This document shows positions 50,875 through 60,758 of a DNA stretch of 64,000 nucleotides, piece after piece. A program made the position numbers and the translations under genes. The notes under the pieces are model-generated. The model was not told the DNA's origin and searched no databases. It worked only from the letters and a program-made list of their open reading frames with translations. Location of the stretch: positions 5,580,001 through 5,644,000 of the forward strand of contig NZ_CP045701.2 in assembly GCF_009601685.2 (NCBI RefSeq), read 5' to 3'. The number at the start of each line of letters is the position of its first letter. Positions within the stretch are counted from its first letter, which is position 1. This DNA comes from Pseudomonas brassicacearum (lineage in GTDB: Bacteria > Pseudomonadota > Gammaproteobacteria > Pseudomonadales > Pseudomonadaceae).

Positions 50875-53439
50875 TCAGTTGAAGACGATTTCGTCGTTCT
50901 CCACTGTACCGGTCACGGTTTCGCCCGGCATGAAGCGACCCGACAGGATCAACTGCGCCAGCGGGTTTTCGATCCAGCGCTGGATCGCCCGCTTCAGCGG
51001 TCGTGCGCCATAGACCGGGTCGTAACCCACCGCAATCAGCTTGTCCAACGCCTCATCGCTCAATTGCAGTTTCAGCTCACGTTCGGTGAGGCGACTGCGC
51101 AGGCGACCCAACTGGATCTCGGTAATGCCGGCAATCTGATCACGGGCCAACGGCTCGAAGATCACCACTTCGTCGACCCGGTTGATGAACTCCGGCCGGA
51201 AGTGGGTGGAGATCGCATCCATCACCGCTGCGCGTTGCGCCTCGCGGTCACCCACCAGTTCCTGGATCTGCGTCGAGCCCAGGTTGGAAGTCATCACGAT
51301 CACCGTGTTGCGGAAGTCCACCGTGCGCCCGTGGCTGTCGGTCAGGCGACCATCCTCCAGCACCTGCAGCAGGATGTTGAACACATCCGGGTGCGCCTTC
51401 TCGACCTCATCGAGCAGGATCACCGAGTACGGCTTGCGACGCACGGCCTCGGTCAGGTAACCGCCTTCTTCATAACCGACATAACCCGGTGGCGCACCGA
51501 TCAGCCGTGCCACGGAATGTTTCTCCATGAACTCGGACATGTCGATACGCACCATGGCCTCTTCCGTATCGAAGAGGAACTCGGCCAGCGCCTTGCACAG
51601 TTCGGTTTTACCGACCCCGGTCGGGCCGAGGAACATGAACGAACCGCTCGGACGGTTGGGATCCGACAGCCCGGCACGAGAGCGGCGCACGGCATTGGAC
51701 ACCGCCACCACCGCCTCTTCCTGGCCGATCACACGCTGGTGCAGCAGGCTTTCCATCTTCAGCAGCTTGTCACGCTCGCCTTCGAGCATTTTCGAGACAG
51801 GAATGCCGGTCCATTTGGAGACCACTTCGGCAATCTCTTCCTCAGTGACCTTGCTGCGCAGCAACTGGTTTTCGCTCTTGCCGTGCTGGTCGACCATCTG
51901 CAGGCTGCGCTCCAGATCCGGGATCACCCCATACTGCAGCTCGGCCATGCGGTTGAGGTCGCCTTTGCGGCGAGCCGCTTCCAGCTCCTGGCGGGACTGT
52001 TCGATCTTTTGCTGGATCTGCGCCGAGCCCTGGACTTCGGCCTTCTCCGAGTTCCAGATTTCCTCGAGGTCGGAATACTCACGCTCGTGACGAACGATTT
52101 CTTCCTGCAACCTTTCCAGACGCTTCTTCGCCGCTTCGTCGCTTTCTTTCTTCAGGGCCTGGGATTCGACCTTGAGTTGAATCAGGCGCCGCTCCAACCG
52201 ATCCAGCACTTCGGGCTTGGAGTCGATTTCCATGCGGATGCGGCTGGCCGCCTCGTCGATCAGGTCGATGGCCTTGTCCGGCAACTGGCGGTCGGTGATG
52301 TAGCGGTGGCTGAGCTTGGCCGCCGCGATAATCGCGCCATCGGTGATCGCCACCTTGTGGTGGACTTCGTAGCGTTCTTTAAGGCCGCGCAAGATGGCGA
52401 TGGTGTCTTCCTCGCTCGGTTCTTCCACCAGCACTTTCTGGAAGCGCCGCTCAAGGGCTGCGTCCTTCTCTATATATTGGCGGTACTCGTTGAGCGTGGT
52501 CGCGCCGACGCAGTGCAACTCGCCACGGGCCAACGCGGGCTTGAGCATGTTGCCGGCGTCCATCGAGCCTTCGCCCTTGCCCGCGCCGACCATGGTGTGC
52601 AGTTCGTCGATGAACAGGATGATCTGCCCTTCCTGCTTGGACAGCTCATTGAGCAGGGCCTTGAGGCGTTCTTCGAACTCGCCACGGTATTTGGCACCGG
52701 CGATCAACGCCCCCATGTCCAGGGACAACAGGCGCTTGCCCTTGAGGCCGTCCGGCACTTCACCGTTGATGATGCGCTGGGCCAGGCCCTCGGCGATGGC
52801 GGTTTTACCCACGCCAGGCTCACCGATCAGTACCGGGTTGTTCTTGGTGCGGCGTTGCAGCACCTGGATTGTGCGGCGGATTTCATCGTCGCGACCGATC
52901 ACCGGGTCGAGCTTGCCTTCCTCGGCGCGCTTGGTCAGGTCGACGGTGTATTTGTCCAGCGCCTGGCGCGACTCTTCGTGGTTGGCGTCGTTGACCGCTT
53001 CGCCGCCACGCAGGTTGTTGATGGCATTTTCCAGGGCTTTCTTGCTCACGCCTTGGCCGAGCAGCAATTTGCCGAGCTTGCTGTTCTCGTCCATGGCGGC
53101 GAGCAGCACCAGCTCGCTGGAAATGAACTGGTCGCCCTTCTGCTGGGCCAGGCGATCGGCCTGGTTGAGCAGCCGCGCCAGGTCCTGAGACATGTTCACG
53201 TCACCGGTGGGGTTCTGGATCTTGGGTAACTGGTCGAGCTCCTTGGCCAGTTCTTTGCGCAGGCTGTTGACGTCAAAGCCGACCTGCATCAGCAGGGGCT
53301 TGATGGAACCGCCCTGCTGTTCGAGCATGGCCTGCATCAAGTGCGCCGGTTCGATACCGGGATGGTCCAGGCCGACGGCCAGGGACTGGGCATCGGACAG
53401 GGCCAACTGTAATTTGCTGGTTAAACGATCAATACGCAT
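50875..53439 (-). CDS. clpB: ATP-dependent disaggregase ClpB
   Basis: ClpB is a hexameric AAA+ unfoldase that, with DnaK, rescues aggregated proteins. The 854 residues comprise an N-terminal Clp repeat domain (about 1-145), NBD1 with Walker A G-E-P-G-V-G-K-T (about 205-212), the middle coiled coil (about 400-520) that marks ClpB rather than ClpA, and NBD2 with G-P-T-G-V-G-K-T (about 606-613). The ATG follows AGGAAGGTGACCC. A sigma32 promoter lies about 75-100 bp upstream. Confidence 0.98.
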   Translation of the reverse strand: MRIDRLTSKLQLALSDAQSLAVGLDHPGIEPAHLMQAMLEQQGGSIKPLLMQVGFDVNSLRKELAKELDQLPKIQNPTGDVNMSQDLARLLNQADRLAQQKGDQFISSELVLLAAMDENSKLGKLLLGQGVSKKALENAINNLRGGEAVNDANHEESRQALDKYTVDLTKRAEEGKLDPVIGRDDEIRRTIQVLQRRTKNNPVLIGEPGVGKTAIAEGLAQRIINGEVPDGLKGKRLLSLDMGALIAGAKYRGEFEERLKALLNELSKQEGQIILFIDELHTMVGAGKGEGSMDAGNMLKPALARGELHCVGATTLNEYRQYIEKDAALERRFQKVLVEEPSEEDTIAILRGLKERYEVHHKVAITDGAIIAAAKLSHRYITDRQLPDKAIDLIDEAASRIRMEIDSKPEVLDRLERRLIQLKVESQALKKESDEAAKKRLERLQEEIVRHEREYSDLEEIWNSEKAEVQGSAQIQQKIEQSRQELEAARRKGDLNRMAELQYGVIPDLERSLQMVDQHGKSENQLLRSKVTEEEIAEVVSKWTGIPVSKMLEGERDKLLKMESLLHQRVIGQEEAVVAVSNAVRRSRAGLSDPNRPSGSFMFLGPTGVGKTELCKALAEFLFDTEEAMVRIDMSEFMEKHSVARLIGAPPGYVGYEEGGYLTEAVRRKPYSVILLDEVEKAHPDVFNILLQVLEDGRLTDSHGRTVDFRNTVIVMTSNLGSTQIQELVGDREAQRAAVMDAISTHFRPEFINRVDEVVIFEPLARDQIAGITEIQLGRLRSRLTERELKLQLSDEALDKLIAVGYDPVYGARPLKRAIQRWIENPLAQLILSGRFMPGETVTGTVENDEIVFN

Positions 53440-53511
53440 GGGTCACCTTCCTAATGAGCAGGCCGGACCTTGGAAACATCCTGAATGAAGAAACCTGCCA
53501 GATACCGTTAT

Positions 53512-53539
53512 AGATGTGGTCGATTCTGGAAGATTCAAG
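53512..53539 (-). promoter_or_regulatory. Sigma32 heat-shock promoter of clpB
   Basis: CTTGAAT (complement of 53533-53539) and CCACATCT (complement of 53512-53519) are spaced 13 bp, close to CTTGAAA-N(12-14)-CCCCATNT. Confidence 0.82.
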
Positions 53540-53569
53540 CCGGGCGCCCTTGATACAGATCAGAGAAGT

Positions 53570-54295
53570 CTAGCGTTCGATCCAGATCAGTGAGGCGAAG
53601 CGACCGGTGCGCGGGTTGCGGCGGTAGGAAAAGAAACGTGGGTCGGTCACAGTGCACAGACCGCCACCGTAGACGGCCGTGACACCGCGTGCGGCCAGGC
53701 GCAGCCGTGCCAACGCGTAGATATCGGCCAGGAACTTGCCGGCGTTGGGGCTCGCGACAAAGGCTTGTGCCGCCTGGGGCAGTTGCGCGATGAAGGCTTC
53801 ACGCACTTCCGGCCCGACTTCGAACGCTTGCGGACCGATGGCCGGGCCGAGCCAGGCGAGGATTTCATCCGCAGGCACGGCAAGGCTGTCGAGGGAGGCT
53901 TCCAGCACGCCGTTCGCCAGCCCGCGCCAGCCGGCATGGGCCGCCGCAACGCGGGTGCCGGCACGGTTGCAGAACAACACAGGCAGGCAGTCCGCCGTCA
54001 TCGCCGTGCAGGCGATACCCGGTGTGTCGGTCCAACTGGCATCGGCGGTCGCCACCTGGGCCGGGTCAGCCTCGACCACGGCAATGCCGTGGACCTGCTG
54101 CAGCCACGCCGGGGTGATGGCGAATTGATCGGTGAGGCGACGACGGTTTTCGGCGACGGCCACAAGATCGTCGCCCACATGGTCGCCCAGGTTGAGGCTG
54201 TCGAACGGCGCCAGACTGACGCCACCCGCACGGGTCGTGATGCAGGCCTTGACCCGGGCCGGCGCGGGCCAGTCGGGTATCAGCCAGTCATTCAT
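53570..54295 (-). CDS. pgeF: Peptidoglycan editing factor PgeF (YfiH, polyphenol oxidase family)
   Basis: A 241-residue protein of the YfiH/DUF152 family, long annotated as polyphenol oxidase. E. coli PgeF removes wrongly incorporated L-serine from peptidoglycan precursors. The metal/catalytic residues are visible as H in Q-V-H-G, C in T-A-D-C-L-P-V and H in A-H-A-G-W-R-G. The ATG overlaps the rluD stop by four bases (ATGA). In many gamma-proteobacteria the order is bamD divergent from rluD-pgeF-clpB, as here. Confidence 0.94.
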   Translation of the reverse strand: MNDWLIPDWPAPARVKACITTRAGGVSLAPFDSLNLGDHVGDDLVAVAENRRRLTDQFAITPAWLQQVHGIAVVEADPAQVATADASWTDTPGIACTAMTADCLPVLFCNRAGTRVAAAHAGWRGLANGVLEASLDSLAVPADEILAWLGPAIGPQAFEVGPEVREAFIAQLPQAAQAFVASPNAGKFLADIYALARLRLAARGVTAVYGGGLCTVTDPRFFSYRRNPRTGRFASLIWIER

Positions 54296-55254
54296 CCGAT
54301 GAACGCCTCGCGGTCCTGCTTGAGCAACGTCAGCAGCCAGACGAAGTCATCCGGCAGCGGCGACTCCCAGCTCATGCGCTTGCCGGTCGTCGGGTGATCC
54401 AGCTCCAGGAAACGTGCATGCAGCGCCTGGCGCGGGAAATTCTTCAGCGACTCGACCATGGTCTGGCTGGCAGCCGGCGGAATGCGGAAACGACCGCCGT
54501 ACGCCGGGTCGCCCACCAACGGGAAGTTGATGTGGGCCATGTGCACACGGATCTGGTGGGTCCGGCCGGTTTCCAGCTTGACCCGCACATGGGTGTGGGA
54601 ACGGAAACGCTCCAGCACGCGATAATGGCTGACCGCCTGCTTGCCGCCCTCCATCACCGCCATGCGCTGGCGCTGTTGGCCGTGCCGACCGATGGGAGCG
54701 TTGATCTTGCCACCGGCGGTGACGACCCCGATCACGATGCATTCATAGATGCGGCTGACGCTACGGCTTTGGAGCTGTGTGACCAGCTGTGTCTGCGCCT
54801 GGATGGTCTTGGCCACCACCATCAGACCGGTGGTGTCCTTGTCCAGGCGATGGACGATGCCGGCACGCGGCACATTGATAATGTCCGGAACGTGGTGCAG
54901 CAAGGCATTGAGCAAGGTGCCATCAGCATGGCCGGCGGCCGGGTGCACCACCAGGCCCGCAGGCTTGTTGATCACCAGGATGTCATCGTCTTCGTAGACG
55001 ATATCCAGGGCGATGTCCTGGGCGACCCATTCTCCCTGGGCCTCCTGTTCGGCAGTCAGCTCGAGAATGGCACCGCCGTGGACGATGTCGCGCGGGCGGA
55101 TCACCGCCCCATCCACAGTCAGGCGGCCGTCCTTGATCCAGGCGGAAAGGCGCGAGCGAGAGTGCTCGGCAAAGAGTTGTGCGGCGACTTGATCGAGGCG
55201 TTGGCCGCCCAATTCGGACGGCACCTCTGCGCGAAGTTCTATTTTATCGGACAT
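54292..55254 (-). CDS. rluD: 23S rRNA pseudouridine synthase RluD
   Basis: RluD converts uridines 1911, 1915 and 1917 (E. coli numbering) of helix 69 in 23S rRNA. The 320 residues have an N-terminal S4 RNA-binding domain (about 15-75) and the synthase domain with catalytic H-R-L-D-K-D-T-T-G. The start MSDKIELRAEVPS at 55254 was chosen because the frame stays open far upstream through the bamD gene on the other strand, which is not coding in this direction. bamD is divergent, 150 bp away. Confidence 0.96.
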   Translation of the reverse strand: MSDKIELRAEVPSELGGQRLDQVAAQLFAEHSRSRLSAWIKDGRLTVDGAVIRPRDIVHGGAILELTAEQEAQGEWVAQDIALDIVYEDDDILVINKPAGLVVHPAAGHADGTLLNALLHHVPDIINVPRAGIVHRLDKDTTGLMVVAKTIQAQTQLVTQLQSRSVSRIYECIVIGVVTAGGKINAPIGRHGQQRQRMAVMEGGKQAVSHYRVLERFRSHTHVRVKLETGRTHQIRVHMAHINFPLVGDPAYGGRFRIPPAASQTMVESLKNFPRQALHARFLELDHPTTGKRMSWESPLPDDFVWLLTLLKQDREAFIG

Positions 55255-55404
55255 GCTCGGACTGGGCGTCGGCACAGCCTTTGGTTTCGGCTGCGCGCTT
55301 GTGGTTAAATACGGCGTCTTTTGCCCCGAGGCTTTCAACGGGGCGCTCATCATAACAGGACGGCCCCGCCCAAGACAGCGGCCGTCATAGGGACGCAAGC
55401 CGCC

Positions 55405-56421
55405 ATGCAAGTGAAACACCTGCTGCTGATCGCCATCCTCGCATTGACTGCTGCTTGCTCGTCGAAGGAAGTCGTAGACGAAAACCTGAGCGAAGTCGAA
55501 CTGTACCAACAGGCGCAGAACGACCTGGATAACAACAGCTATACCAGCGCCACCGCCAAGCTGAAGGCGCTGGAGTCGCGGTATCCGTTCGGTCGCTACG
55601 CCGATCAGGCCCAATTGGAGCTGATCTACGCCAACTACAAGAACGCCGAGCCGGAAGCCGCCAAGTCCGCCGCCGAGCGTTTCATTCGCCTGCACCCGCA
55701 GCACCCGAATGTCGATTACGCCTATTACCTCAAGGGCCTGACCTCCTTCGACCAGGACGTTGGCCTGCTGGCGCGCTTCCTGCCGCTGGACATGACCAAG
55801 CGTGACCCGGGCGCCGCGCGCGACTCCTACAATGAGTTCGCCCAGCTGACCAGCCGCTTCCCCAACAGCCGCTACTCGCCGGACGCCAAGCAGCGCATGA
55901 TCTACCTGCGCAACCTGCTGGCGTCCTACGAAATCCATGTGGCCGACTACTACCTGACTCGCCAGGCCTACGTCGCCGCCGCCAACCGCGGTCGCTACGT
56001 GGTGGAAAACTTCCAGGAAACCCCTTCGGTGGGTGATGGCCTGGCCGTGATGACCGAAGCCTACCAGCGCCTGCACCTGGACGACCTGGCGGCCACCAGC
56101 TTGGAAACCCTCAAGCTGAACTACCCGGATCACCCTTCCCTGGTCGATGGCCAGTTCACCCCACGGGTCGACGAAGCGGACAACCGTTCGTGGCTGAGCA
56201 AGGCAACCCTGGGCCTGATCGAGTCCCGTCCACCCCTGCCGCCAGGCGAGACACGCGCCAACCAGGACGTACAGCGCCAGTTCCAGGATGCCAAGGAAGC
56301 CATTCCGAACGAGCTCAAGCCCAAGGACGAAAATGGCGACGTGATCGAAGAAGAAGAGCCTGAGAACGAGTCCAGCGACCGCTCTTGGTTCAGCTACATG
56401 ACTTTCGGCCTGTTCGACTGA
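55405..56421 (+). CDS. bamD: Outer-membrane assembly lipoprotein BamD
   Basis: BamD is the essential TPR lipoprotein of the BAM complex, which inserts beta-barrel proteins. The 338 residues carry a lipobox L-T-A-A-C (about residue 18), then five TPR-like repeats (from Y-Q-Q-A-Q-N-D-L-D to about 240). An acidic C-terminal tail (E-E-E-E-P-E-N-E) ends in [11 protein letters not shown]; Pseudomonas BamD is longer than the 245-residue E. coli form. The ATG at 55405 follows GGGACGCAAGCCGCC. Confidence 0.96.
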   Translation: MQVKHLLLIAILALTAACSSKEVVDENLSEVELYQQAQNDLDNNSYTSATAKLKALESRYPFGRYADQAQLELIYANYKNAEPEAAKSAAERFIRLHPQHPNVDYAYYLKGLTSFDQDVGLLARFLPLDMTKRDPGAARDSYNEFAQLTSRFPNSRYSPDAKQRMIYLRNLLASYEIHVADYYLTRQAYVAAANRGRYVVENFQETPSVGDGLAVMTEAYQRLHLDDLAATSLETLKLNYPDHPSLVDGQFTPRVDEADNRSWLSKATLGLIESRPPLPPGETRANQDVQRQFQDAKEAIPNELKPKDENGDVIEEEEPENESSDRSWFSYMTFGLFD

Positions 56422-56435
56422 GGCTAAGTCCTCGC

Positions 56436-56468
56436 AAAAAAAGGGAGACCCGGCGGTCTCCCTTTTTT
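56436..56468 (+). terminator. Rho-independent terminator of bamD
   Basis: AAAAAAGGGAGACC-CGGC-GGTCTCCCTTTTTT: a perfect 14-bp stem with T-run, 15 bp past the stop. Confidence 0.95.
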
Positions 56469-56547
56469 GTGCCTGGGTTTTATTGCGCTGTGCGCCGTTC
56501 CCGTCCTTGGCTAAACTGCCTGATCACTCGCCAAAAAGCCGCCCATC

Positions 56548-56784
56548 ATGCTTCGTTTATTGATCTTGTTCGCCGTCGTCGCCTCAGCTATCTGGATCTT
56601 TCGCGGGGTGAAGAAGACCAGCGCCCGTGCATCCCGTCCTACCCAGGAACAGGACGCACCGCCGATGGTTCGCTGCGCCCATTGCGGCGTACACCTGCCC
56701 CGTGACCGGGCGCTGCCCCTCGAACAACAATGGTATTGCAGCCAGGCTCACCTCGAGCAAGGCCCGGGCAGTCGTGATCGCTGA
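56548..56784 (+). CDS. PP0621-family small zinc-ribbon membrane protein
   Basis: A 78-residue protein with an N-terminal membrane helix (about 3-19) and a zinc-ribbon-like end: C-A-H-C (about 44-47) and a distant C-S-Q-A-H (about 66-70). It matches the PP0621 family found directly upstream of pilS in Pseudomonas. The role is unknown; conserved linkage suggests a tie to pilus control. The pilS GTG start lies inside its last codons, in another frame. Confidence 0.85.
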   Translation: MLRLLILFAVVASAIWIFRGVKKTSARASRPTQEQDAPPMVRCAHCGVHLPRDRALPLEQQWYCSQAHLEQGPGSRDR

Positions 56785-58363
56785 GGCCTCGAGCCCACGC
56801 GAAAAACAGGCGCAGCGCCTGCTGCGCCTCTATCACCTGTATCGCCTGAGCATCGGCATCACCCTGGTGCTACTGATATCCAGCAAGCTGGACAACCGCC
56901 TGTTGGAGTTCGCCAATGACGACCTGCTGCGCAGTGGCAGTTGGTTGTACCTGGTGCTGAACATCCTGCTGGTGGTGTTCCTTGAGAATACTCGCCGCCC
57001 CGCCCGGCTGTTCGGCCTGGCACTCACCGATGTGCTGCTGCTCTCGTGGCTGTTCTTCGCCGCAGGTGGTGTGCCCAGCGCCATCGGCAATCTGCTCATT
57101 GTCTCGGTAGCCATCGGCAATACGCTGTTGCGAAGCCGGGTCGGCCTATTGATCGCCGCTGTCGCCACGATCGGTATCGTCGGGTCGACTTTTTTCCTCG
57201 GCCTGAGCGACTCGAACCGTCCCAGCAGTTATCTGCAAGCCGGCACCCTGGGGGCACTGTGTTTTGCCGCCGCCCTGCTGGTACAAGGCCTGACCCGGCG
57301 ACTGGAAGCCAGTGAAACCCTGGCCGAGCGACGGGCCAGCGAGGTGATCGGCCTCGAAGCGCTCAACGCACTGATCCTGCAACGCATGCGCACCGGCATC
57401 CTGGTGCTCGACCGCGAGCGGCGCGTGCAACTGGCCAACGAAAGCGCCCTGAACCTGCTGGGCATGCACGACCTGGTTGGCCAGCGGATCGATGATTATT
57501 GCACCGCCCTGGTCGAACGCCTGCAATTGTGGCTGAACAACCCCAGCCTGCGTCCCCCCAGCCTGACCGTGACCGGCACAGGCCTGACCCTGCAACCGAG
57601 CTTCATCGCCTTGGGGCACTACGATCAGCAACAGTTCCTGGTCTTCCTTGAAGACCTGGCCCAGGTTGCCCAACAGGCCCAGCAACTGAAACTCGCCTCC
57701 CTCGGGCGCCTCACCGCTGGCATTGCCCATGAAATCCGCAACCCTTTGGGCGCCATCAGCCATGCAGCGCAATTACTGCGCGAATCCGAGGAACTGAACA
57801 ACGCTGATCGGCGTCTGACGCAGATTATTCAAGATCACTCCCAACGAATGAATCGCGTCATTGAAAACGTCCTGCAACTGTCCCGCCGCCAGCAGACCAC
57901 GCCGCAACGCCTGGACCTGCGGGCCTGGCTCGAACAGTTCGTCCGTCAGGCCCGCGAAAGCATGGCCGAGCACCAACACTTGCACCTGAGCATCGACCCG
58001 GGGCAATACACCACGCTGATGGACCCCGACCAGTTGACCCAGGTACTCGACAACCTGCTGCGCAACGCCTGGCGCCACAGCGCCATGGCCCACGAACAGG
58101 CCGAGGCCTGGCTGAAACTGTTCATCGACCCCCACAGCCAGCTGTCCACGCTGGACATCATCGACAACGGCCCCGGTGTAACACCCGAGCGGCAGGCGCA
58201 TTTGTTCGAACCCTTCTTTACCACCAGCAGCCAGGGCACCGGCCTTGGGCTCTATCTGTCCCGTGAGCTGTGCGAAAGCAACCAGGCCCGCCTAGACTTC
58301 AAACCACGCCAAGGCGGCGGTTGCTTTCGCATTACCTTTGCTCACGGACGGAAACAGATTTGA
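56774..58363 (+). CDS. pilS: Sensor histidine kinase PilS
   Basis: PilS senses PilA in the inner membrane and controls PilR, thereby setting pilin gene expression. The 529 residues have six membrane segments in the first ~190, a PAS domain (about 205-310) and the kinase core with H-E-I-R-N-P-L-G (phosphorylated His about 320) and G-x-G-L-G-L-Y-L ATP-site residues. I chose the GTG at 56774, 11 bp inside the upstream gene, since it gives the known length; no ATG is suitable. Confidence 0.93.
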   Translation: MIAEASSPREKQAQRLLRLYHLYRLSIGITLVLLISSKLDNRLLEFANDDLLRSGSWLYLVLNILLVVFLENTRRPARLFGLALTDVLLLSWLFFAAGGVPSAIGNLLIVSVAIGNTLLRSRVGLLIAAVATIGIVGSTFFLGLSDSNRPSSYLQAGTLGALCFAAALLVQGLTRRLEASETLAERRASEVIGLEALNALILQRMRTGILVLDRERRVQLANESALNLLGMHDLVGQRIDDYCTALVERLQLWLNNPSLRPPSLTVTGTGLTLQPSFIALGHYDQQQFLVFLEDLAQVAQQAQQLKLASLGRLTAGIAHEIRNPLGAISHAAQLLRESEELNNADRRLTQIIQDHSQRMNRVIENVLQLSRRQQTTPQRLDLRAWLEQFVRQARESMAEHQHLHLSIDPGQYTTLMDPDQLTQVLDNLLRNAWRHSAMAHEQAEAWLKLFIDPHSQLSTLDIIDNGPGVTPERQAHLFEPFFTTSSQGTGLGLYLSRELCESNQARLDFKPRQGGGCFRITFAHGRKQI

Positions 58364-59706
58364 ATAATCGCTCACGGCAACGAATCCTGATCGTCGATGA
58401 CGAACCGGACATCCGCGAACTCCTGGACATCACCCTGGGCCGGATGAAACTCGACACCCGCAGCGCCAAGAACCTTACCGAGGCCCAAACCCTGCTGGCG
58501 GACGAAGCCTTCGACCTGTGCCTGACCGACATGCGCCTGCCCGATGGCACCGGCCTGGAACTGGTGCAGCACATCCAGCAACGTTACCCCCAACTGCCCG
58601 TGGCGATGATCACCGCCTATGGCAGCCTGGACACCGCCATCGACGCCCTCAAGGCCGGCGCCTTCGACTTCCTGACCAAACCGGTCGACCTGGGCCGGCT
58701 GCGGGAGCTGGTCACCAGTGCCCTGCGCCTGCCATCGGTTGGCGTTCCGGCAAGCACCCTTGAGCGTTGCCTGCTGGGCGACTCCCCTCCAATGCGCAGC
58801 GTGCGCAAACAGATTGAAAAACTCGCTCGCAGCCAGGCACCGGTGTACATCAGTGGGGAGTCAGGTTGCGGCAAGGAACTGGTCGCCCGACTGATCCACG
58901 AACAGGGCCCCCGCTCCACCCAAGGGTTTGTGCCTGTCAATTGTGGGGCGATTCCCACGGAGCTGATGGAAAGCGAGTTTTTCGGCCATCGAAAAGGCAG
59001 CTTCAGCGGCGCCATCGAAGACAAGCCCGGGCTGTTCCAGGCCGCCCACGGCGGGACGCTGTTCCTCGACGAGGTGGCCGACCTGCCCCTGGCGATGCAG
59101 GTCAAACTGTTGCGGGCGATCCAGGAAAAAGCCGTGCGCGCCGTTGGCGGCCAGCAGGAAGAAGTGGTGGATGTGCGAATACTCTGTGCCACCCACAAGG
59201 ACCTGGACGGCGAAGTGGCCGCCGGGCGCTTTCGCCAGGATTTGTATTACCGGCTGAACGTCATCGAACTGCGCGTGCCGCCCCTGCGCGAACGCCGCGA
59301 AGACATCGAGCTGCTGGCCAACCACATGCTCCAGCGCCTGGCAGCCAATACCGGCAGTCCACCGGTCAGATTGCATCCACAGGCGTTGGACGCTCTCAAG
59401 AATTACCGCTTCCCGGGCAATGTGCGGGAATTGGAGAACATGCTCGAACGGGCCTATACCCTTTGCGAACAGCAGCAGATCGAAGCGGATGACCTGCGCC
59501 TGGCCGAGGGCAGTAGTGCTAGCGAGGCGGGCAACCCCGATTTGATGCAGGTCGACAACCTGGAGGATTACCTGGAAGACGTCGAGCGTAAGCTCATCCT
59601 CCAGGCATTGGAGGAAACCCGCTGGAACCGCACGGCGGCGGCGCAGCGGTTGAAATTGTCGTTTCGGTCGATGCGGTATCGGTTGAAGAAGCTTGGGCTG
59701 GATTGA
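58360..59706 (+). CDS. pilR: NtrC-family response regulator PilR
   Basis: PilR activates sigma54 transcription of pilA. The 448 residues contain a receiver domain (phospho-acceptor D57 in C-L-T-D-M-R-L-P-D-G), an AAA+ domain with Walker A G-E-S-G-C-G-K-E, and a Fis-type helix-turn-helix (R-T-A-A-A-Q-R-L-K-L-S-F-R-S-M-R-Y-R). The sigma54-contact loop reads G-S-F-S-G-A instead of the usual G-A-F-T-G-A. A rare TTG start at 58360 overlaps the pilS stop by four bases (TTGA); the first ATG would remove the receiver's early core. Confidence 0.93.
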   Translation: MNNRSRQRILIVDDEPDIRELLDITLGRMKLDTRSAKNLTEAQTLLADEAFDLCLTDMRLPDGTGLELVQHIQQRYPQLPVAMITAYGSLDTAIDALKAGAFDFLTKPVDLGRLRELVTSALRLPSVGVPASTLERCLLGDSPPMRSVRKQIEKLARSQAPVYISGESGCGKELVARLIHEQGPRSTQGFVPVNCGAIPTELMESEFFGHRKGSFSGAIEDKPGLFQAAHGGTLFLDEVADLPLAMQVKLLRAIQEKAVRAVGGQQEEVVDVRILCATHKDLDGEVAAGRFRQDLYYRLNVIELRVPPLRERREDIELLANHMLQRLAANTGSPPVRLHPQALDALKNYRFPGNVRELENMLERAYTLCEQQQIEADDLRLAEGSSASEAGNPDLMQVDNLEDYLEDVERKLILQALEETRWNRTAAAQRLKLSFRSMRYRLKKLGLD

Positions 59707-59737
59707 GCCACGGTTTTGAAGCTCACGCTTACCCCCT

Positions 59738-59766
59738 GTGGCGAGGGAGCTTGCTCCCTTGCCACG
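59738..59766. repeat. GTGGCGAGGGAGC palindrome
   Basis: GTGGCGAGGGAGC-TT-GCTCCCTTGCCAC (one mismatch) lies 32 bp after pilR. It is a compact relative of the family at 44105 and may act as a terminator. Confidence 0.7.
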
Positions 59767-59788
59767 GGTTTCATGTTTGCCGCCGCGA

Positions 59789-60154
59789 CTATCTTCCGTC
59801 CGCAGGCGCCTGCTCGTCCAGAACACGATTGGCCAGTAATTCACTCAGCTCAATCAACTGCAGTACCCCCAAGGCAATATGCCGTCTCGAACCGTCAAGC
59901 TCGAAAGCCAGATCGCTGATTGTTGCGTTGGCGGAGGCCAGGGTTTCGCTGAGGTTGGTGAGGAGGCATTCGGTGTCGATGCCGGCCACGACAGTGAATA
60001 ACTGGTTTGAGGCGGGTTTCTTTTTGGTTTCGGGCTTTGGGCCGAGGTAATAGTCGAGGGCGCGTTTGGCGGCTTCATCGAGCTTTTGGTGATCAGGATC
60101 GACGTGGGTTGACGAGGAACCTGTTTCTGGGGGGTTGGGTGTATCTTTAATCAT
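59789..60154 (-). CDS. DUF6124 family protein
   Basis: A 121-residue protein that I recognise as the Pseudomonas family DUF6124, from the pattern L-D-E-A-A-K-R-A-L-D-Y-Y-L, then V-A-G-I-D-T-E-C-L-L-T-N-L-S-E-T-L-A-S-A and a hydrophobic C-terminal helix. The N-terminal 25 residues are disordered. These proteins occur in several copies per genome and have no known function. The ATG at 60154 follows TTGGAGATGCACA. It is isolated between pilR (convergent) and the repeat element. Confidence 0.8.
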   Translation of the reverse strand: MIKDTPNPPETGSSSTHVDPDHQKLDEAAKRALDYYLGPKPETKKKPASNQLFTVVAGIDTECLLTNLSETLASANATISDLAFELDGSRRHIALGVLQLIELSELLANRVLDEQAPADGR

Positions 60155-60500
60155 TGTGCATCTCCAAGTTTTTGGAGCTGTCACCGATCGCCGCGACGCG
60201 ATTGGAGGTGGCAGCTGTACGCAGGTTCGCGGACCGAACTTGGAGCTTCGGCATACCCGAAGGTATCCCACGCACAGCCAACCATGACACAACGACAAAT
60301 ACCGAAGCACCGTCGTCGGCTGGAATTATGCACCAAGTTAACGGGCCGCGACGCCCGGACGCTGAATTGGCAGCGACGGGAAAAGGTTAGCCAGAGTTCT
60401 TCCCACCCGGCAACCGCCAGAACTCGTCGGAAAATTCGGCTCGAATCAGAATCTTGTCCGACCATTCCCACAAAGCTTGGTCGGCTGTGAGGGCGGTGTG
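60155..60500. other. Region with no recognised gene
   Basis: This 346-bp stretch lies upstream of the DUF6124 gene and before the left arm of the composite repeat. Short open frames on both strands have no ribosome sites or family resemblance. Near 60478 a piece, GGTCGGCTGTGAGG, recurs at 61691 and resembles the inner end of the repeat arms. Confidence 0.6.
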
Positions 60501-60740
60501 TATATCCGTTTCTGCGGTAACGGCTACTTAGGATTCCGCCCGGCGGCTCACTTTTGAAAAGCGCAAAAGTAAGCAAAACGCTCTTGCCCCACCACTCGGT
60601 GCCTCGCCTAGGCTCGGCATGCCCTCACTCCGGCATTGCTCCGTGGGCCCACTCCACAATGCCTGCGTTCGGCCAGCGTGGTTAACGGGGCGCCGAAATC
60701 AACGTCCACCGCGAGGCGGCCTGATAGCCGACCTGGTTCT
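60501..60740 (+). repeat. Left inverted arm of the composite repeat element
   Basis: About 240 bp that matches the complement of 61771-62030 closely from end to end, for example GGTAACGGC, CGGCGGCTCACTTTTGA, AAAAGTAAGCAAAACGCTC, CACCTCGCCTAGGCTCGG-like, CCCTCACTCCGGCATTGCTC and GTGGTTAACGGGGCGCCGA. Open frames in it are by-products of GC bias, not genes. Confidence 0.88.
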
Positions 60741-60758
60741 GGGTGATCGCGTTTCTCC

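Noticed and set aside
50728..53229. 833-codon frame antisense to clpB
   Set aside because: Composition and position follow directly from clpB codon bias; it has no family resemblance.
55255..56133. Upstream extension of rluD to 613 codons
   Set aside because: It runs antisense through bamD. The RluD N-terminus and length are matched by the ATG at 55254.
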